Assembly (NCBI GenBank): GCA_000435635.1
Contig: FR882141.1
Coordinates: 20,309-74,955, forward strand
Source: Prevotella sp. CAG:1320
GTDB lineage: Bacteria > Bacteroidota > Bacteroidia > Bacteroidales > Bacteroidaceae
Direction of reading: 5' to 3'
DNA: 54,647 bases
This document shows, in pieces, positions 1 through 9,328 of the stretch. Each line of letters opens with the position of its first letter. Within the stretch, counting starts at the first letter, position 1. The translations under genes were made by a program, and so were the position numbers. The notes beneath the pieces were generated by a model, which worked only from the letters and a program-made list of their open reading frames with translations, was not told the origin of the DNA and did no database searches.

Positions 1-4
1 TGCA

Positions 5-40
5 TTCCACGACGTGGAATAGCTATTTCACGTCGTGGAA
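5..40. repeat. Pair of short palindromes at the window edge (family E)
   Basis: TTCCACGACGTGGAA (5-19) has 7-bp arms around one central base. The second unit (26-40) is TTTCACGTCGTGGAA, the same palindrome with one arm change. The centres at 12 and 33 are 21 bp apart, close to the 22-bp spacing of the other intergenic arrays in the window. The two units can also pair with each other as a long hairpin. The array may continue upstream of the window. Confidence 0.6.
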
Positions 41-140
41 CAGACTTTTCTTCTAGCTTCTTGGAATTTATATACTGTATGAAAAGGATTTGTAGTAAGT
101 GTTCCAGGGTTTGTTCCCCCGCCAGGTTGCCGTGCCGCAC

Positions 141-252
141 ATCTCATCAAGTGGATATGGTAATTCAATGAATTCCTGCCAGGGGAGACGCGGCACGCCA
201 CGTCTCTACATTTTAGATATACGCAAAACACAATTCGTCGGACTCACGTTAT
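141..252. repeat. Dispersed non-coding repeat, copy 1
   Basis: This stretch resembles 37215-37324 over about 110 bp. Both copies carry in order TCTCATCAAG, GGTAATTC, a near-palindromic block GAGACGCGGCACGCCACGTC and CGTCGG followed by TTAT. Two related submotifs of the form TTCGTCG..T.ACGTTAT occur here at 234-252 and 274-292, 40 bp apart. No convincing protein is encoded. The rest of 41-386 shows nothing I recognise. Confidence 0.65.
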
Positions 253-386
253 GTTATGCCATCTCTATAACTTTTCGTCGAATTTACGTTATTTAAGTGC
301 GTTATCCCAAATGCTTATAATTTGGAACTGATATATGTGATTTGATAACAAATTTCATGATATGTGTGACATTTTTGTAAAATTCG

Positions 387-417
387 TTGGTTGTTACGTA
401 AATTCTGTGTATTTTTG
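387..417 (+). promoter_or_regulatory. Promoter of the ilvD operon
   Basis: TATTTTTG at 410-417 matches the Bacteroidetes -7 element TAnnTTTG. A TTG at 387-389 lies 20 bp upstream as a -33 element. The distance to the ilvD start gives a leader of roughly 25 nt. No riboswitch or attenuator is visible between promoter and gene. Confidence 0.6.
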
Positions 418-446
418 CATTCGATTGCAGAATTTAGATTAATGTT

Positions 447-2252
447 ATGATGAAACATCCATTAAGAAGTACCGTTTGCACAGAAGGCCGTAGAATGGCA
501 GGAGCCCGTGCGCTTTGGGTGGCCGCAGGCATGAAACAGGAGCAGTTTGGCAAGCCTATCATTGCTGTGGTCAACTCGTTCACGCAGTTTGTGCCGGGAC
601 ATACACATTTACACGAGATAGGACAAATTGTGAAGCGGGAGATAGAAGCCATGGGCTGTTATGCCGCCGAGTTTAATACCATAGCTATCGATGATGGCAT
701 CGCCATGGGGCATGACGGCATGCTCTATTCCTTGCCTTCCCGTGACATTATAGCCGATTCCGTGGAGTATATGGTAAATGCCCATAAGGCAGATGCCATG
801 ATATGTATCTCCAATTGTGATAAGGTGACTCCAGGCATGCTAATGGCTGCCATGAGGTTGAATATTCCTACCGTGTTCTGTTCGGGTGGTCCTATGGAGG
901 CAGGACGCTGGAAAGGCGAGAACGCGGACTTGATCACCGCCATGGTGAAAGGCGCGGACACCTCGGTGAGTGACGAGGAAATCAATGAACTGGAAAAGTG
1001 TGCTTGCCCAGGATGTGGTAGTTGTTCGGGTATGTTTACGGCCAACTCCATGAATTCATTGACGGAAGCCATCGGATTGAGCTTGCCAGGTAATGGTACC
1101 ATCTTGGCTACGCACGAGAATCGTGTACGACTTTTCCGTGACGCGGCACGCCAGATAGTGAAAAATGCCTTGGCCTACTACGAGGAAGGCGATGATAGCG
1201 TGTTGCCACGAAATATAGCCACTCGTGATGCCTTCTTGAACGCTATGACATTAGATATAGCCATGGGTGGAAGTACCAACACGGTGCTTCATCTTTTGGC
1301 TGTGGCGCAAGAGGCGGAGGTGGATTTCAAGATGGAGGATATAGACAGGCTGAGCCGGAAAGTGCCCTGTCTTTGCAAACTGGCTCCAAATACCCAAAAG
1401 TATAGCGTGCAGGAATGTAACAGGGCTGGTGGCATATTGGGTATTATGAATGAGTTGAACAAGGGTGGACTCATTAATCCGTCAGTGAAGCGAGTAGACG
1501 GGAAGACCCTGGGAGAGCAGATGGCGAAGTATGACATTTTGAAGGCGGAGCTGGATCCAGAGGCATCACGCATCTATCATAGCGCTCCTGGCGGAAAGTT
1601 CTCTACACAGATGGGAAGCCAGAATGCGCAATGGGAAACCTTGGATACGGATAGAGTGCATGGCTGTATCAGGGATCTTGAGCATGCTTATACCAAGGAC
1701 GGCGGTTTGGCGGTGCTTTTCGGCAATATCGCTCAAAATGGTTGTGTGGTGAAGACGGCGGGCGTGGATGAGAGTCTATGGCATTTTGAAGGCCCTGCCG
1801 TGGTTTTCGATAGTCAAGAAGACGCTTGTGAGGGCATCCTTTCCGGAAAGGTAAAAGCTGGTGATTGCGTGGTCATCACTCACGAAGGCCCTAAGGGAGG
1901 CCCTGGCATGCAGGAAATGCTTTATCCCACTTCTTACATAAAGAGTCGCCATTTGGGTAAGGAATGCGCGTTGATTACTGACGGAAGGTTTTCGGGAGGC
2001 ACTTCTGGATTGAGCATAGGACATATCTCACCCGAGGCCGCCGCTGGAGGAAACATTGGTAAACTCAAGGATGGCGACATTATCATAATAGATATTCCCA
2101 GCCGCAAGATAGAGGTGAAGCTAACTGACGAAGAATTGGCGGCCCGTCCACAGCAGCCTTTGCGCCGCAAGAGGATTGTGAGCAAGGCGCTTAGGGCATA
2201 TGCCCATAGTGTGAGTTCCGCGGACAAAGGTGGTGTGCGCGTTATAGACTGA
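447..2252 (+). CDS. ilvD: Dihydroxy-acid dehydratase
   Basis: This enzyme dehydrates 2,3-dihydroxy-isovalerate and 2,3-dihydroxy-3-methylvalerate to the 2-keto acids of valine and isoleucine in the cytoplasm. The 601-residue length is normal for IlvD/Edd. Iron-sulfur and active-site signatures are visible: [10 protein letters not shown] with Cys124, [19 protein letters not shown] from Cys185, [13 protein letters not shown], and [19 protein letters not shown] near the C-terminus. It is the first gene of ilvD-ilvB-ilvN-thioesterase and lies 24 bp before ilvB. ATG 447 is followed directly by a second ATG at 450, which could equally be the start. Confidence 0.97.
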   Translation: MMKHPLRSTVCTEGRRMAGARALWVAAGMKQEQFGKPIIAVVNSFTQFVPGHTHLHEIGQIVKREIEAMGCYAAEFNTIAIDDGIAMGHDGMLYSLPSRDIIADSVEYMVNAHKADAMICISNCDKVTPGMLMAAMRLNIPTVFCSGGPMEAGRWKGENADLITAMVKGADTSVSDEEINELEKCACPGCGSCSGMFTANSMNSLTEAIGLSLPGNGTILATHENRVRLFRDAARQIVKNALAYYEEGDDSVLPRNIATRDAFLNAMTLDIAMGGSTNTVLHLLAVAQEAEVDFKMEDIDRLSRKVPCLCKLAPNTQKYSVQECNRAGGILGIMNELNKGGLINPSVKRVDGKTLGEQMAKYDILKAELDPEASRIYHSAPGGKFSTQMGSQNAQWETLDTDRVHGCIRDLEHAYTKDGGLAVLFGNIAQNGCVVKTAGVDESLWHFEGPAVVFDSQEDACEGILSGKVKAGDCVVITHEGPKGGPGMQEMLYPTSYIKSRHLGKECALITDGRFSGGTSGLSIGHISPEAAAGGNIGKLKDGDIIIIDIPSRKIEVKLTDEELAARPQQPLRRKRIVSKALRAYAHSVSSADKGGVRVID

Positions 2253-2276
2253 AAGGAAATAACTTAGTATTATTAT

Positions 2277-3992
2277 ATGGGCAAAGAGATTATACCAGGC
2301 TCAGAGGCATTGTTGCGTGCGCTGAAATTAGAGGGCGTGAAGACCATCTTCGGTTACCCAGGCGGGTCTATCATTCCTGTGTTTGACACGCTTTATGGAT
2401 ATACTCGTGGTGAGAACAAGGAGTTTGACCACATATTGGTGAGACATGAGCAAGCCGCCGCTCATGCTGCGCAAGGTTACGCGAGGGTGAGCGGTGAAGT
2501 TGGCGTGGCTTTGGTTACCAGTGGCCCAGGTGCCACGAATACGCTTACGGGCGTAGCTGATGCCATGATGGATTCAACACCCATTGTAGTGATAGCTGGC
2601 CAGGTGGCCACAGCCGCTTTGGGTACCGACGCTTTTCAGGAAGTGGACTTGGTGGGCGTAGCTCAACCTATTACCAAATGGGCTTACCAGATACGTAGAC
2701 CTGAGGATGTAGCTTGGGCCGTTAGCCGTGCCTTCTATATCGCACGCAGTGGAAGGCCTGGCCCTGTAGTGTTGGATTTCGCCAAGGACGCGCAAGTTGG
2801 CACTTGTGAATGGGAACCTGTGAAAGTGGAGTTTGTGCGTTCCTACTTGCCTTATCCAAAATTAGACGAACAGAAAATACAAGAGGCGGCCGCTCTCATC
2901 AATAAGGCGGAACGACCTTTTGCCCTTGTAGGACAAGGCGTAGAGCTGGGTGGTGCGCAAAATGAGCTGATAGAGTTCCTGGAGAAAGCCGACATACCCG
3001 CAGGCCGTACCCTGCTTGGGCTCTCCGCCTTGCCCAGTGACCATCCGCTCAACATGGGCATGCTAGGTATGCATGGTAACTATGCTCCAAATATGAAAAC
3101 CCAGGAGTGTGACGTGCTGATAGCTATCGGTATGCGCTTTAGCGATAGGGACACGGGCGTGGTTTCCACTTACGCCAAGCAGGCGAAAATCATTCACCTG
3201 GATATAGACAGGGCGGAAATCAACAAGAATGTGGTATGTGATGTGCCCGTGGTAGGAGATTGCAAGATGTCGTTGCCCGCTATCACCAGGCTGCTCAACA
3301 AGAATTCCCATCGTGAGTGGATAGACTCCTTTGCCGAATATGCCAAGATGGAGAACGAGAAAGTGATACAACCCGACATACATCCTAAAGATGGGCTGCT
3401 CTTGATGGGCGAGGTTGCCAACACTGTTTCCGAGGCTCTGAATGGTAATGGAGTGTTAGTTACCGATGTGGGTCAGAATCAGATGATTTCCAGTCGATAC
3501 TTTAAGTATTTAAAGAAGAGGTCAATCGTGACCAGTGGCGGATTTGGCACCATGGGCTTTGGACTGCCTGCGGCTATCGGGGCGACCTTTGGCGATCATG
3601 ACCGCACTATTTGTTGCTTCATGGGCGATGGCGGTTTCCAGATGAGTATACAAGAATTGGGTACCATTATGGAACAGCAGGCTCCCGTGAAGATGATATT
3701 GCTTAACAATAATTACCTGGGCAATGTGCGCCAATGGCAAGATTTGATGTATGGTGGGCGGCATTCCTTCACCGACATGCTTAATCCTCGTTATGAGTAT
3801 ATTGCCAAGGCATATGGCATTCCTTACGACGTAGCCATCAATCGCGAGGATTTGGAGAGGAAAGTGAAAAAGATGTTGGATACCAAAGGACCCTATCTAT
3901 TGGAGTGCGCTATCAAGCCTGAGGAAGACATTGTGCCGATGATTTTGCCTGGCAGCAGCGTGAACGAGATGTTGCTGGAACTGGAATACTAA
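2277..3992 (+). CDS. ilvB: Acetolactate synthase, large subunit
   Basis: This is the catalytic subunit of acetohydroxyacid synthase, which condenses pyruvate with pyruvate or 2-ketobutyrate in the first common step of branched-chain amino acid synthesis. The 571 residues show the ThDP-enzyme order. The N-terminal Pyr domain has GYPGGSIIPVFD and the catalytic Glu region VRHEQAAAHAAQGYAR. A central FAD/DHS-like domain follows. The C-terminal PP domain has GDGGFQMSIQELGT and NNNYLGNVRQWQ, typical of AHAS. It sits 21 bp before its regulatory subunit. Confidence 0.96.
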   Translation: MGKEIIPGSEALLRALKLEGVKTIFGYPGGSIIPVFDTLYGYTRGENKEFDHILVRHEQAAAHAAQGYARVSGEVGVALVTSGPGATNTLTGVADAMMDSTPIVVIAGQVATAALGTDAFQEVDLVGVAQPITKWAYQIRRPEDVAWAVSRAFYIARSGRPGPVVLDFAKDAQVGTCEWEPVKVEFVRSYLPYPKLDEQKIQEAAALINKAERPFALVGQGVELGGAQNELIEFLEKADIPAGRTLLGLSALPSDHPLNMGMLGMHGNYAPNMKTQECDVLIAIGMRFSDRDTGVVSTYAKQAKIIHLDIDRAEINKNVVCDVPVVGDCKMSLPAITRLLNKNSHREWIDSFAEYAKMENEKVIQPDIHPKDGLLLMGEVANTVSEALNGNGVLVTDVGQNQMISSRYFKYLKKRSIVTSGGFGTMGFGLPAAIGATFGDHDRTICCFMGDGGFQMSIQELGTIMEQQAPVKMILLNNNYLGNVRQWQDLMYGGRHSFTDMLNPRYEYIAKAYGIPYDVAINREDLERKVKKMLDTKGPYLLECAIKPEEDIVPMILPGSSVNEMLLELEY

Positions 3993-4013
3993 ACTGTTGG
4001 AGAGATAGACTAC

Positions 4014-4571
4014 ATGGACAACGAGAAAAAATTATATACCCTGCTGGTACATTCAGAGAATATCGCTGGTATTCTTAATCAGATTACCGCCGTATTTACC
4101 CGTAGACAGGTAAATATCGAAAGCCTCAACGTATCGGCCAGTATACTAAAGGGTATCCACAAATATACCATTACCGCTTGGAGCGATGAAGAACAGATAA
4201 AGAAGATAGTGAAAGCTATCGAGAAAAAGATAGACGTGGTGAGTTGCGCCTACTATTTGGATGACGAATTGTTCATCCATGAGGTGGCCCTTTTCAAGAT
4301 ATCAACGCCGGACTTGCTGGAGAATCCTGAGATATCACGTTGCATCCGCAAGGCTGACGCTCGCATGATGGAGGTGAACCCCACCTATAGTACTGTTTTG
4401 TTGGCAGGTCTCACTGAGGATATCGTGCGCCTGTTTAAGCAGCTCAACGGCTTTAACTGCATCTTGCAGTACACGCGTAGCGGGCGCATTGCGGTAACCA
4501 GGGCCATGGAGGAACCTATCACGGAATATTTGGATCAACAAGAAAATCTGTCACATGGAGTCGCTGAGTAA
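4014..4571 (+). CDS. ilvN: Acetolactate synthase, small regulatory subunit
   Basis: This is the regulatory partner of IlvB and probably mediates valine feedback. An ACT domain occupies about residues 6-82 (YTLLVHSENIAGILNQITAV, then RQVNIESLNVS). A second ACT-like half follows, giving 185 residues, longer than the E. coli IlvN type and closer to IlvH. Its last 17 bp overlap the downstream thioesterase gene, which suggests translational coupling. Confidence 0.93.
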   Translation: MDNEKKLYTLLVHSENIAGILNQITAVFTRRQVNIESLNVSASILKGIHKYTITAWSDEEQIKKIVKAIEKKIDVVSCAYYLDDELFIHEVALFKISTPDLLENPEISRCIRKADARMMEVNPTYSTVLLAGLTEDIVRLFKQLNGFNCILQYTRSGRIAVTRAMEEPITEYLDQQENLSHGVAE

Positions 4572-5322
4572 AATAGGTAGATATGAATTCGTGGCGGAAC
4601 CGTTCCATTGTGATTTCTCCAAGCGTCTCTTCTTAGGGCATTTGGGTAATCACCTGCTTAACGCCGCTGACTTTCATAGTGGTGAACGTGGTTTTGGCAT
4701 GACTTATCTCAATCCCCAGCATAAAACATGGGTGCTGAGCAGGTTGGCTGTAGAAATGGATGAAATGCCCCAGTCCTATGACCGCTTTTATGTGGAGACA
4801 TGGGTAGAGGGAGCCATGCGCTATTTCACCAGTCGTGATTTTGCTATTACCAATGCCGATGGTAAGACTTATGGATATGGCCGCAGTATTTGGGCATTGA
4901 TAGATACGGACACGCGCCAGCCTACTGACATTCTCAGCGTTAAAGACGGAGCTATCACTCAATATGTGGAAACGGAAAAGTCCTGCCCCATGGACAAAGG
5001 TTCCCGCGTGAAGATGGGACAGAAAGCGGAGCTTGTTCGCACGCTGGATACCTATTATCATGACGTTGACGTGAATGGACATGTGAACTCAGTGAAATAC
5101 ATTGAGCACGTGCTCGACCTTTTCCCTCTCGATTATTATCGCACCCATAAACTGAGAAGGTTTGATATCGCTTATGTGGCCGAGACTTACCAAGGCGATC
5201 AATTGCATATATATCGTGAGCGAGTGGGAGAGGCGGAAGATTATCAGTTCCGTGTCACAAAAACTACCTCGGACAGTCAAGAAGAGACGGAAGTCGTAAG
5301 ATGCGAGGTTAAATTTATATAA
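4555..5322 (+). CDS. Acyl-ACP thioesterase (FatA/FatB-like)
   Basis: This protein probably hydrolyses acyl-acyl carrier protein to free fatty acid. Two hotdog folds are expected over 255 residues. The second carries the family signature DVNGHVNSVKYIEH, with catalytic-type Asn174 and His176, followed by an AETYQGD segment. The start ATG lies inside ilvN (17-bp overlap), so the gene belongs to the ilv operon. I infer a link between branched-chain keto acids and branched acyl chains in the membrane, but acyl specificity cannot be read from sequence. Confidence 0.85.
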   Translation: MESLSKIGRYEFVAEPFHCDFSKRLFLGHLGNHLLNAADFHSGERGFGMTYLNPQHKTWVLSRLAVEMDEMPQSYDRFYVETWVEGAMRYFTSRDFAITNADGKTYGYGRSIWALIDTDTRQPTDILSVKDGAITQYVETEKSCPMDKGSRVKMGQKAELVRTLDTYYHDVDVNGHVNSVKYIEHVLDLFPLDYYRTHKLRRFDIAYVAETYQGDQLHIYRERVGEAEDYQFRVTKTTSDSQEETEVVRCEVKFI

Positions 5323-5336
5323 GATTGAAAGAAAAT

Positions 5337-5367
5337 TTTGTTGTTTCGTGATAAAATATTATCTTTG
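5337..5367 (+). promoter_or_regulatory. Promoter of ilvC
   Basis: TTTG at 5337-5340 and TATCTTTG at 5360-5367 are 19 bp apart, a near-consensus Bacteroidetes promoter. It starts only 14 bp after the thioesterase stop codon, so ilvC can be transcribed apart from ilvDBN. Confidence 0.75.
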
Positions 5368-5373
5368 CAGGCG

Positions 5374-5520
5374 AATTTAATCATTTAGTAACCCCCTAGC
5401 CGCTTCTTCGCGCAAGGAGTGGATGGATTCACTTGATAGCAAGAAGCCTTTGAATAAGGCGTGAGGATTCATAAGGGAAATGTTAACCGCGCCCTGTCGG
5501 CGCATAAAAACTAATGTAAA
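5374..5520 (+). promoter_or_regulatory. Long untranslated leader of ilvC with a possible leader peptide
   Basis: About 150 nt separate the predicted transcription start from the ilvC ATG, far more than the short leaders of the other genes here. A 13-codon frame (5423-5464, MDSLDSKKPLNKA) is preceded by AAGGAG at 5414-5419. A GCGCC/GGCGC hairpin (5489-5493 with 5499-5503) lies just before the ilvC start. Only two codons of the small frame are leucine and none is isoleucine or valine, so classical branched-chain attenuation is not obvious. Confidence 0.35.
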
Positions 5521-6564
5521 ATGGCAGAAATGAATTTTGGTGGCGTTATCGAGACAGTGGTCACCAGCAAGGAGTTTTCCTTGGAGAAGGCTCGCGAAGT
5601 GTTGAAGAATGAGACTATCGCCGTCATCGGCTATGGTATCCAGGGTCCTGGCCAGGCTTGTAACCTGCGCGACAATGGTTTCAACGTGATAGTAGGTCAG
5701 CGTGAAGGCAAGACTTATGATAAATGCTTGAAAGACGGATGGGTACCAGGCAAGACCTTGTTCCCAATTGAGGAAGCCGTACAGAAAGGCACTATTATTT
5801 GCATGTTGCTTTCCGACGCAGGCCAGATAGCCGTTTGGCCAAAAATCAAACCCTATCTCACCGCGGGCAAGACCCTTTATTACTCTCACGGTTTCGCCAT
5901 CAACTGGAGCGATCGTACGGGCGTGGTTCCTCCCAAGGATATTGATGTCATAATGGTAGCTCCTAAAGGTTCTGGAACTTCCTTGCGCACGATGTTCTGC
6001 GAGGGACGTGGCCTGAACTGCTCATACGCCGTATATCAAGACGCTTCCGGAAAAGCTGAGGAGAAGACTATCTCCTTTGGAATCGGTATCGGAGCGGGCT
6101 ATCTTTTCAAGACCACTTTTGAACGCGAGGCGACTTCAGACCTGACAGGTGAGCGCGGATCTCTGATGGGTGCCATCGAGGGATTGCTCGAGGCGCAGTA
6201 TGAGGTATTGCGTGAACACGGACATTCTCCTTCCGAGGCTTTCAACGAGACAGTAGAGGAGTTGACCCAAAGCCTTGGCCCGCTCTTTGGCGAGAAAGGT
6301 ATGGACTGGATGTATGCTAATTGTTCCACCACGGCACAGCGTGGCGCGCTCGATTGGGCACCTCGCTTCCGCGACGCTATCAAGCCTGTGATGGAGTGGC
6401 TATACCTCTCCGTGAAGAGTGGCAACGAGGCTCAGATTTCCATTGACAAGAACTCCCAGCCCGACTATCGTGAGAAGTTGAACGCCGAGTTGGAGGCTAT
6501 GCACAACATGGAGATGTGGCGTGCGGGCGAGACAGTTCGCAAATTGCGTCCAGAGAATAATTAA
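5521..6564 (+). CDS. ilvC: Ketol-acid reductoisomerase
   Basis: This NADPH-dependent enzyme isomerises and reduces acetolactate or acetohydroxybutyrate to the dihydroxy acids used by IlvD. The Rossmann motif is GYGIQGPGQACNLRDNG. The C-terminal knotted domain has TSDLTGERGSLMGAIEG and EAFNETVEELTQSLGPL, which carry metal-binding acids. The length of 347 residues and the KGSG motif match the Bacteroidetes form. It has its own promoter and is followed by a terminator. Confidence 0.96.
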   Translation: MAEMNFGGVIETVVTSKEFSLEKAREVLKNETIAVIGYGIQGPGQACNLRDNGFNVIVGQREGKTYDKCLKDGWVPGKTLFPIEEAVQKGTIICMLLSDAGQIAVWPKIKPYLTAGKTLYYSHGFAINWSDRTGVVPPKDIDVIMVAPKGSGTSLRTMFCEGRGLNCSYAVYQDASGKAEEKTISFGIGIGAGYLFKTTFEREATSDLTGERGSLMGAIEGLLEAQYEVLREHGHSPSEAFNETVEELTQSLGPLFGEKGMDWMYANCSTTAQRGALDWAPRFRDAIKPVMEWLYLSVKSGNEAQISIDKNSQPDYREKLNAELEAMHNMEMWRAGETVRKLRPENN

Positions 6565-6588
6565 TTCCAATGTTTATCATATTTTGTG

Positions 6589-6620
6589 GGCGATTCCTCG
6601 TGATGGGGAGTCGCCTTTTT
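6589..6620 (+). terminator. Rho-independent terminator after ilvC
   Basis: GGCGATTCC (6589-6597) pairs with GGAGTCGCC (6607-6615), with one G-T wobble, and is followed by TTTTTG. It ends the ilv region. Confidence 0.8.
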
Positions 6621-6685
6621 GTTGGAAAGAGCTTCTCTCTATGTCATTCGCGACTCGAATAGATAGATGAAAAACGGGGAAAGTC

Positions 6686-6716
6686 TTTGCGCTTTCATGG
6701 AAAAACATTATTTTTG
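6686..6716 (+). promoter_or_regulatory. Promoter of the GH2 glycosidase gene
   Basis: TTTG at 6686-6689 and TATTTTTG at 6709-6716 have a 19-bp spacer. The ATG follows 23 bp later. Confidence 0.7.
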
Positions 6717-6739
6717 TAAGCGAATAATCTTACCTTGTC

Positions 6740-9202
6740 ATGAGAAATATGATTCAACGAGCTGTTGTCAGATTTCTGTCAATAGTCTTTTTCTTTTTGT
6801 TTTGCTTTGGACTTTATGCCCAGGCGAGTGCTCTCCGTGAGCAAAATTTCAATGAGCGATGGAGATTCCATTTAGGAGATGTCGATAAAGCCTACGCTCC
6901 CGACTTTGATGACAGTCGCTGGCGCACGCTGGACTTGCCCCATGACTGGAGTATTGAGGGCGTACCTGCCTTGGACAATCCTTCGGGTAACGATGGCGGC
7001 TATTTTCCCACGGGCATAGCTTGGTATCGAAAGACTTTCACATGTGATGAAGATATACGGGAAACGCTTACTTCCATCTATTTCGAGGGTGTGTATATGA
7101 ACGCTCGTGTTTATGTCAACGGACATGACCTGGGCATCTATCCTTATGGATATTCTTCTTTCTGTCATGACTTGACGCCCTACCTGCAACCTGGCGTGAA
7201 TGTGTTGGCCGTGAGAGTGGACAACTCTGGCCAGAAGAATTGCCGCTGGTATACCGGTTCGGGCATTTATCGTAACGTGAAACTCATCCGCACTCCTCGT
7301 CTGCATTTTGCCCAATGGGGAACTTTTGTCCACACCACTACCCAGGGTAACGAGACGCAAGTGCAAGTGGAGACAGCTATCGCCAATGAACGGACAGAGC
7401 CATCCTCTTTTGTTCTTCGGGCGATAGTTTCTTACCAAGGAGAAGAGGAGGCAGCGGTGCAATGCCCCGTTACATTAGAAGCGGGAGAAACACGCACTAT
7501 TCGCCTTTCTGTTCCCATGAGTGACGCACGGCTATGGTCACCCGAAACGCCAAGCCTCTATCAGCTTACTTGCCGTATGGAGCAAGGAGGGGAAGACCGA
7601 ATAGAGCAGACCTTTGGTGTGCGTACTATTGAGTATGACGCACGTCATGGTTTGCGGCTCAACGGGCAACCTATCGAGTTGAATGGTGCCTGCTTGCACC
7701 ATGACAATGGCCCGCTGGGAGCGGCGGCCTATCGTGATGCCGAGTGGCGCAAGGCTCGTTTGCTGAAAGAGGCGGGCTTCAACGCCGTGCGTACTTCCCA
7801 CAATCCTCCTTCTGAGGCTTTCCTTGACGCTTGTGACCACCTGGGCTTGTTGGTTATCGACGAGTCCTTTGATGGATGGAGAACCGCCAAGAACCAGCAC
7901 GACTATTCCACTTTGTTTGACGAGTGGTGGACCAAGGACGTAGAGGCCATGGTGCGGCGAGACCGCAATCATCCTTCCATCTTCTGTTGGAGCATTGGCA
8001 ACGAAATCATAGAGCGCAAATCTCCCGAGGCGGTTTTGACTGCCCACGCTTTGGCGGGATATGTCCACAGGTTCGACCCTACTCGTCCTGTCACTTCAGC
8101 TTTGGCTTCTTGGGACAGCGATTGGGAAATCTATGACCCGTTGGCCGCTGCCCATGACATCGTGGGCTATAATTACATGATACACAAGGCCGAGGGAGAT
8201 CACGAGCGGGTGCCCGACAGGGTGATGATGCAGACGGAGTCTTTTCCCCGTGACGCTTTCCGCAATTGGGAATGGGTAGTAGACCATCCCTATATCATAG
8301 GCGATTTCGTATGGACGGGCATCGACTACTTGGGCGAGTCGGGTATAGGTCGCTACTATTACGAGGGTCAGACCCCTGGTGAGCACTACCAAAATCTCCA
8401 GTTCCCCAATCATGGTGCCTATTGCGGCGACATCGACTTGACGGGATGGCGCAAGCCCATCTCCCACTACAGGGAATTGCTTTATCACCCTGAGCTAACG
8501 GGATTCTACATGGCCGTGAAAGAGCCAGATGGATATTACGGCAAGGTGCGGCAGACCTCATGGAGCGTATGGCCCACTTGGGAGAGCTGGACTTGGCCAG
8601 GCCATGAGGGAAAAGACATCGAGGTGGAGGTTTATTCCCGCTACCCCTCGGTGAGACTCTACCTCAATGACAGCCTGGTGGGCGAGAAACCCACTACCCG
8701 GGATCAGCAATTCAAGGCCGTGTTCACCGTGCCTTATCGTCCCGGCAGGCTTTCCGCCGAGGCTGTGGGGAATGACGGCGAGGGACCACTCATTCTCCTG
8801 GAGACAGCGGGCAAGCCCGTCCGTGTCCGTTTGACGGCAGATCGCTCGGAAATGACAGCCGATGGCCAGTCGCTGACCTACATCGTGGCGGAACTCATAG
8901 ACAGCGAAGGCCGCACGGTGCCCAACGCCGACCGATTGCTTTCCTTTGAACTGAAGGGGGAGGGCACCTTGTTGGCTACTTGTAGCGCAGATTTATCGGA
9001 CAACACTGGCTACACCTTGCCCCAACGCAAGACGTGGAAGGGGCGTGCCATGGCTGTCGTCAAGAGCGGCAAGCGGCCTGGGAAGCTCACCTTGACAGTC
9101 AAGGGAAAAGGACTGAAAAAAGCGTCGTTAAATATAAGAATGGATAAACCGTCCAGCGCAAGTAATGAGGGTGTTTGGCTCACCCAGTCTTGCCCGGGAT
9201 GA
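6740..9202 (+). CDS. Exported glycoside hydrolase family 2 protein (beta-galactosidase-like)
   Basis: A hydrophobic signal sequence (about residues 1-30, ending LYAQASA) directs export. The order is GH2 sugar-binding domain, immunoglobulin-like domain and TIM barrel with RTSHNPPSEAF. Glu422 in WSIGNE is the predicted acid/base and Glu500 in MQTES the nucleophile. Beyond the barrel are a DUF4982-like domain (GKDIEVEVYSRYPSVRLYLN) and an Ig/invasin-like domain from about residue 690. The layout fits exported Bacteroidetes beta-galactosidases acting on glycan side chains, but other GH2 specificities cannot be excluded. No SusC/SusD pair is adjacent. Confidence 0.85.
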   Translation: MRNMIQRAVVRFLSIVFFFLFCFGLYAQASALREQNFNERWRFHLGDVDKAYAPDFDDSRWRTLDLPHDWSIEGVPALDNPSGNDGGYFPTGIAWYRKTFTCDEDIRETLTSIYFEGVYMNARVYVNGHDLGIYPYGYSSFCHDLTPYLQPGVNVLAVRVDNSGQKNCRWYTGSGIYRNVKLIRTPRLHFAQWGTFVHTTTQGNETQVQVETAIANERTEPSSFVLRAIVSYQGEEEAAVQCPVTLEAGETRTIRLSVPMSDARLWSPETPSLYQLTCRMEQGGEDRIEQTFGVRTIEYDARHGLRLNGQPIELNGACLHHDNGPLGAAAYRDAEWRKARLLKEAGFNAVRTSHNPPSEAFLDACDHLGLLVIDESFDGWRTAKNQHDYSTLFDEWWTKDVEAMVRRDRNHPSIFCWSIGNEIIERKSPEAVLTAHALAGYVHRFDPTRPVTSALASWDSDWEIYDPLAAAHDIVGYNYMIHKAEGDHERVPDRVMMQTESFPRDAFRNWEWVVDHPYIIGDFVWTGIDYLGESGIGRYYYEGQTPGEHYQNLQFPNHGAYCGDIDLTGWRKPISHYRELLYHPELTGFYMAVKEPDGYYGKVRQTSWSVWPTWESWTWPGHEGKDIEVEVYSRYPSVRLYLNDSLVGEKPTTRDQQFKAVFTVPYRPGRLSAEAVGNDGEGPLILLETAGKPVRVRLTADRSEMTADGQSLTYIVAELIDSEGRTVPNADRLLSFELKGEGTLLATCSADLSDNTGYTLPQRKTWKGRAMAVVKSGKRPGKLTLTVKGKGLKKASLNIRMDKPSSASNEGVWLTQSCPG

Positions 9203-9259
9203 TTTACGAGTCGCGGCAAAGAAATTAGTGTGCCCTAGGAGAGGCCCAAATCAAACGGG

Positions 9260-9286
9260 GAAAACATTTTTTGCGGAAATGTTTTC
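9260..9286. other. Perfect hairpin between the GH2 gene and tRNA-Leu
   Basis: GAAAACATTT (9260-9269) pairs perfectly with AAATGTTTTC (9277-9286) around a 7-nt loop. No clean T-run follows, so termination of the GH2 transcript is only possible. It also lies just upstream of the tRNA promoter. Confidence 0.5.
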
Positions 9287-9305
9287 ATGTTTAGATTATA
9301 TTTCG

Positions 9306-9313
9306 TATCTTTG
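9306..9313 (+). promoter_or_regulatory. -7 element of the tRNA-Leu promoter
   Basis: TATCTTTG ends 15 bp before the mature tRNA 5' end. No good TTTG is present at the expected -33 position. Confidence 0.6.
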
Positions 9314-9328
9314 CACCCACGAAAACGG

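Noticed and set aside
5423..5464. Classical branched-chain attenuator peptide before ilvC
   Set aside because: The small frame has only two leucines and no isoleucine or valine, and no terminator/antiterminator pair was found. It is kept only as a possible leader element.
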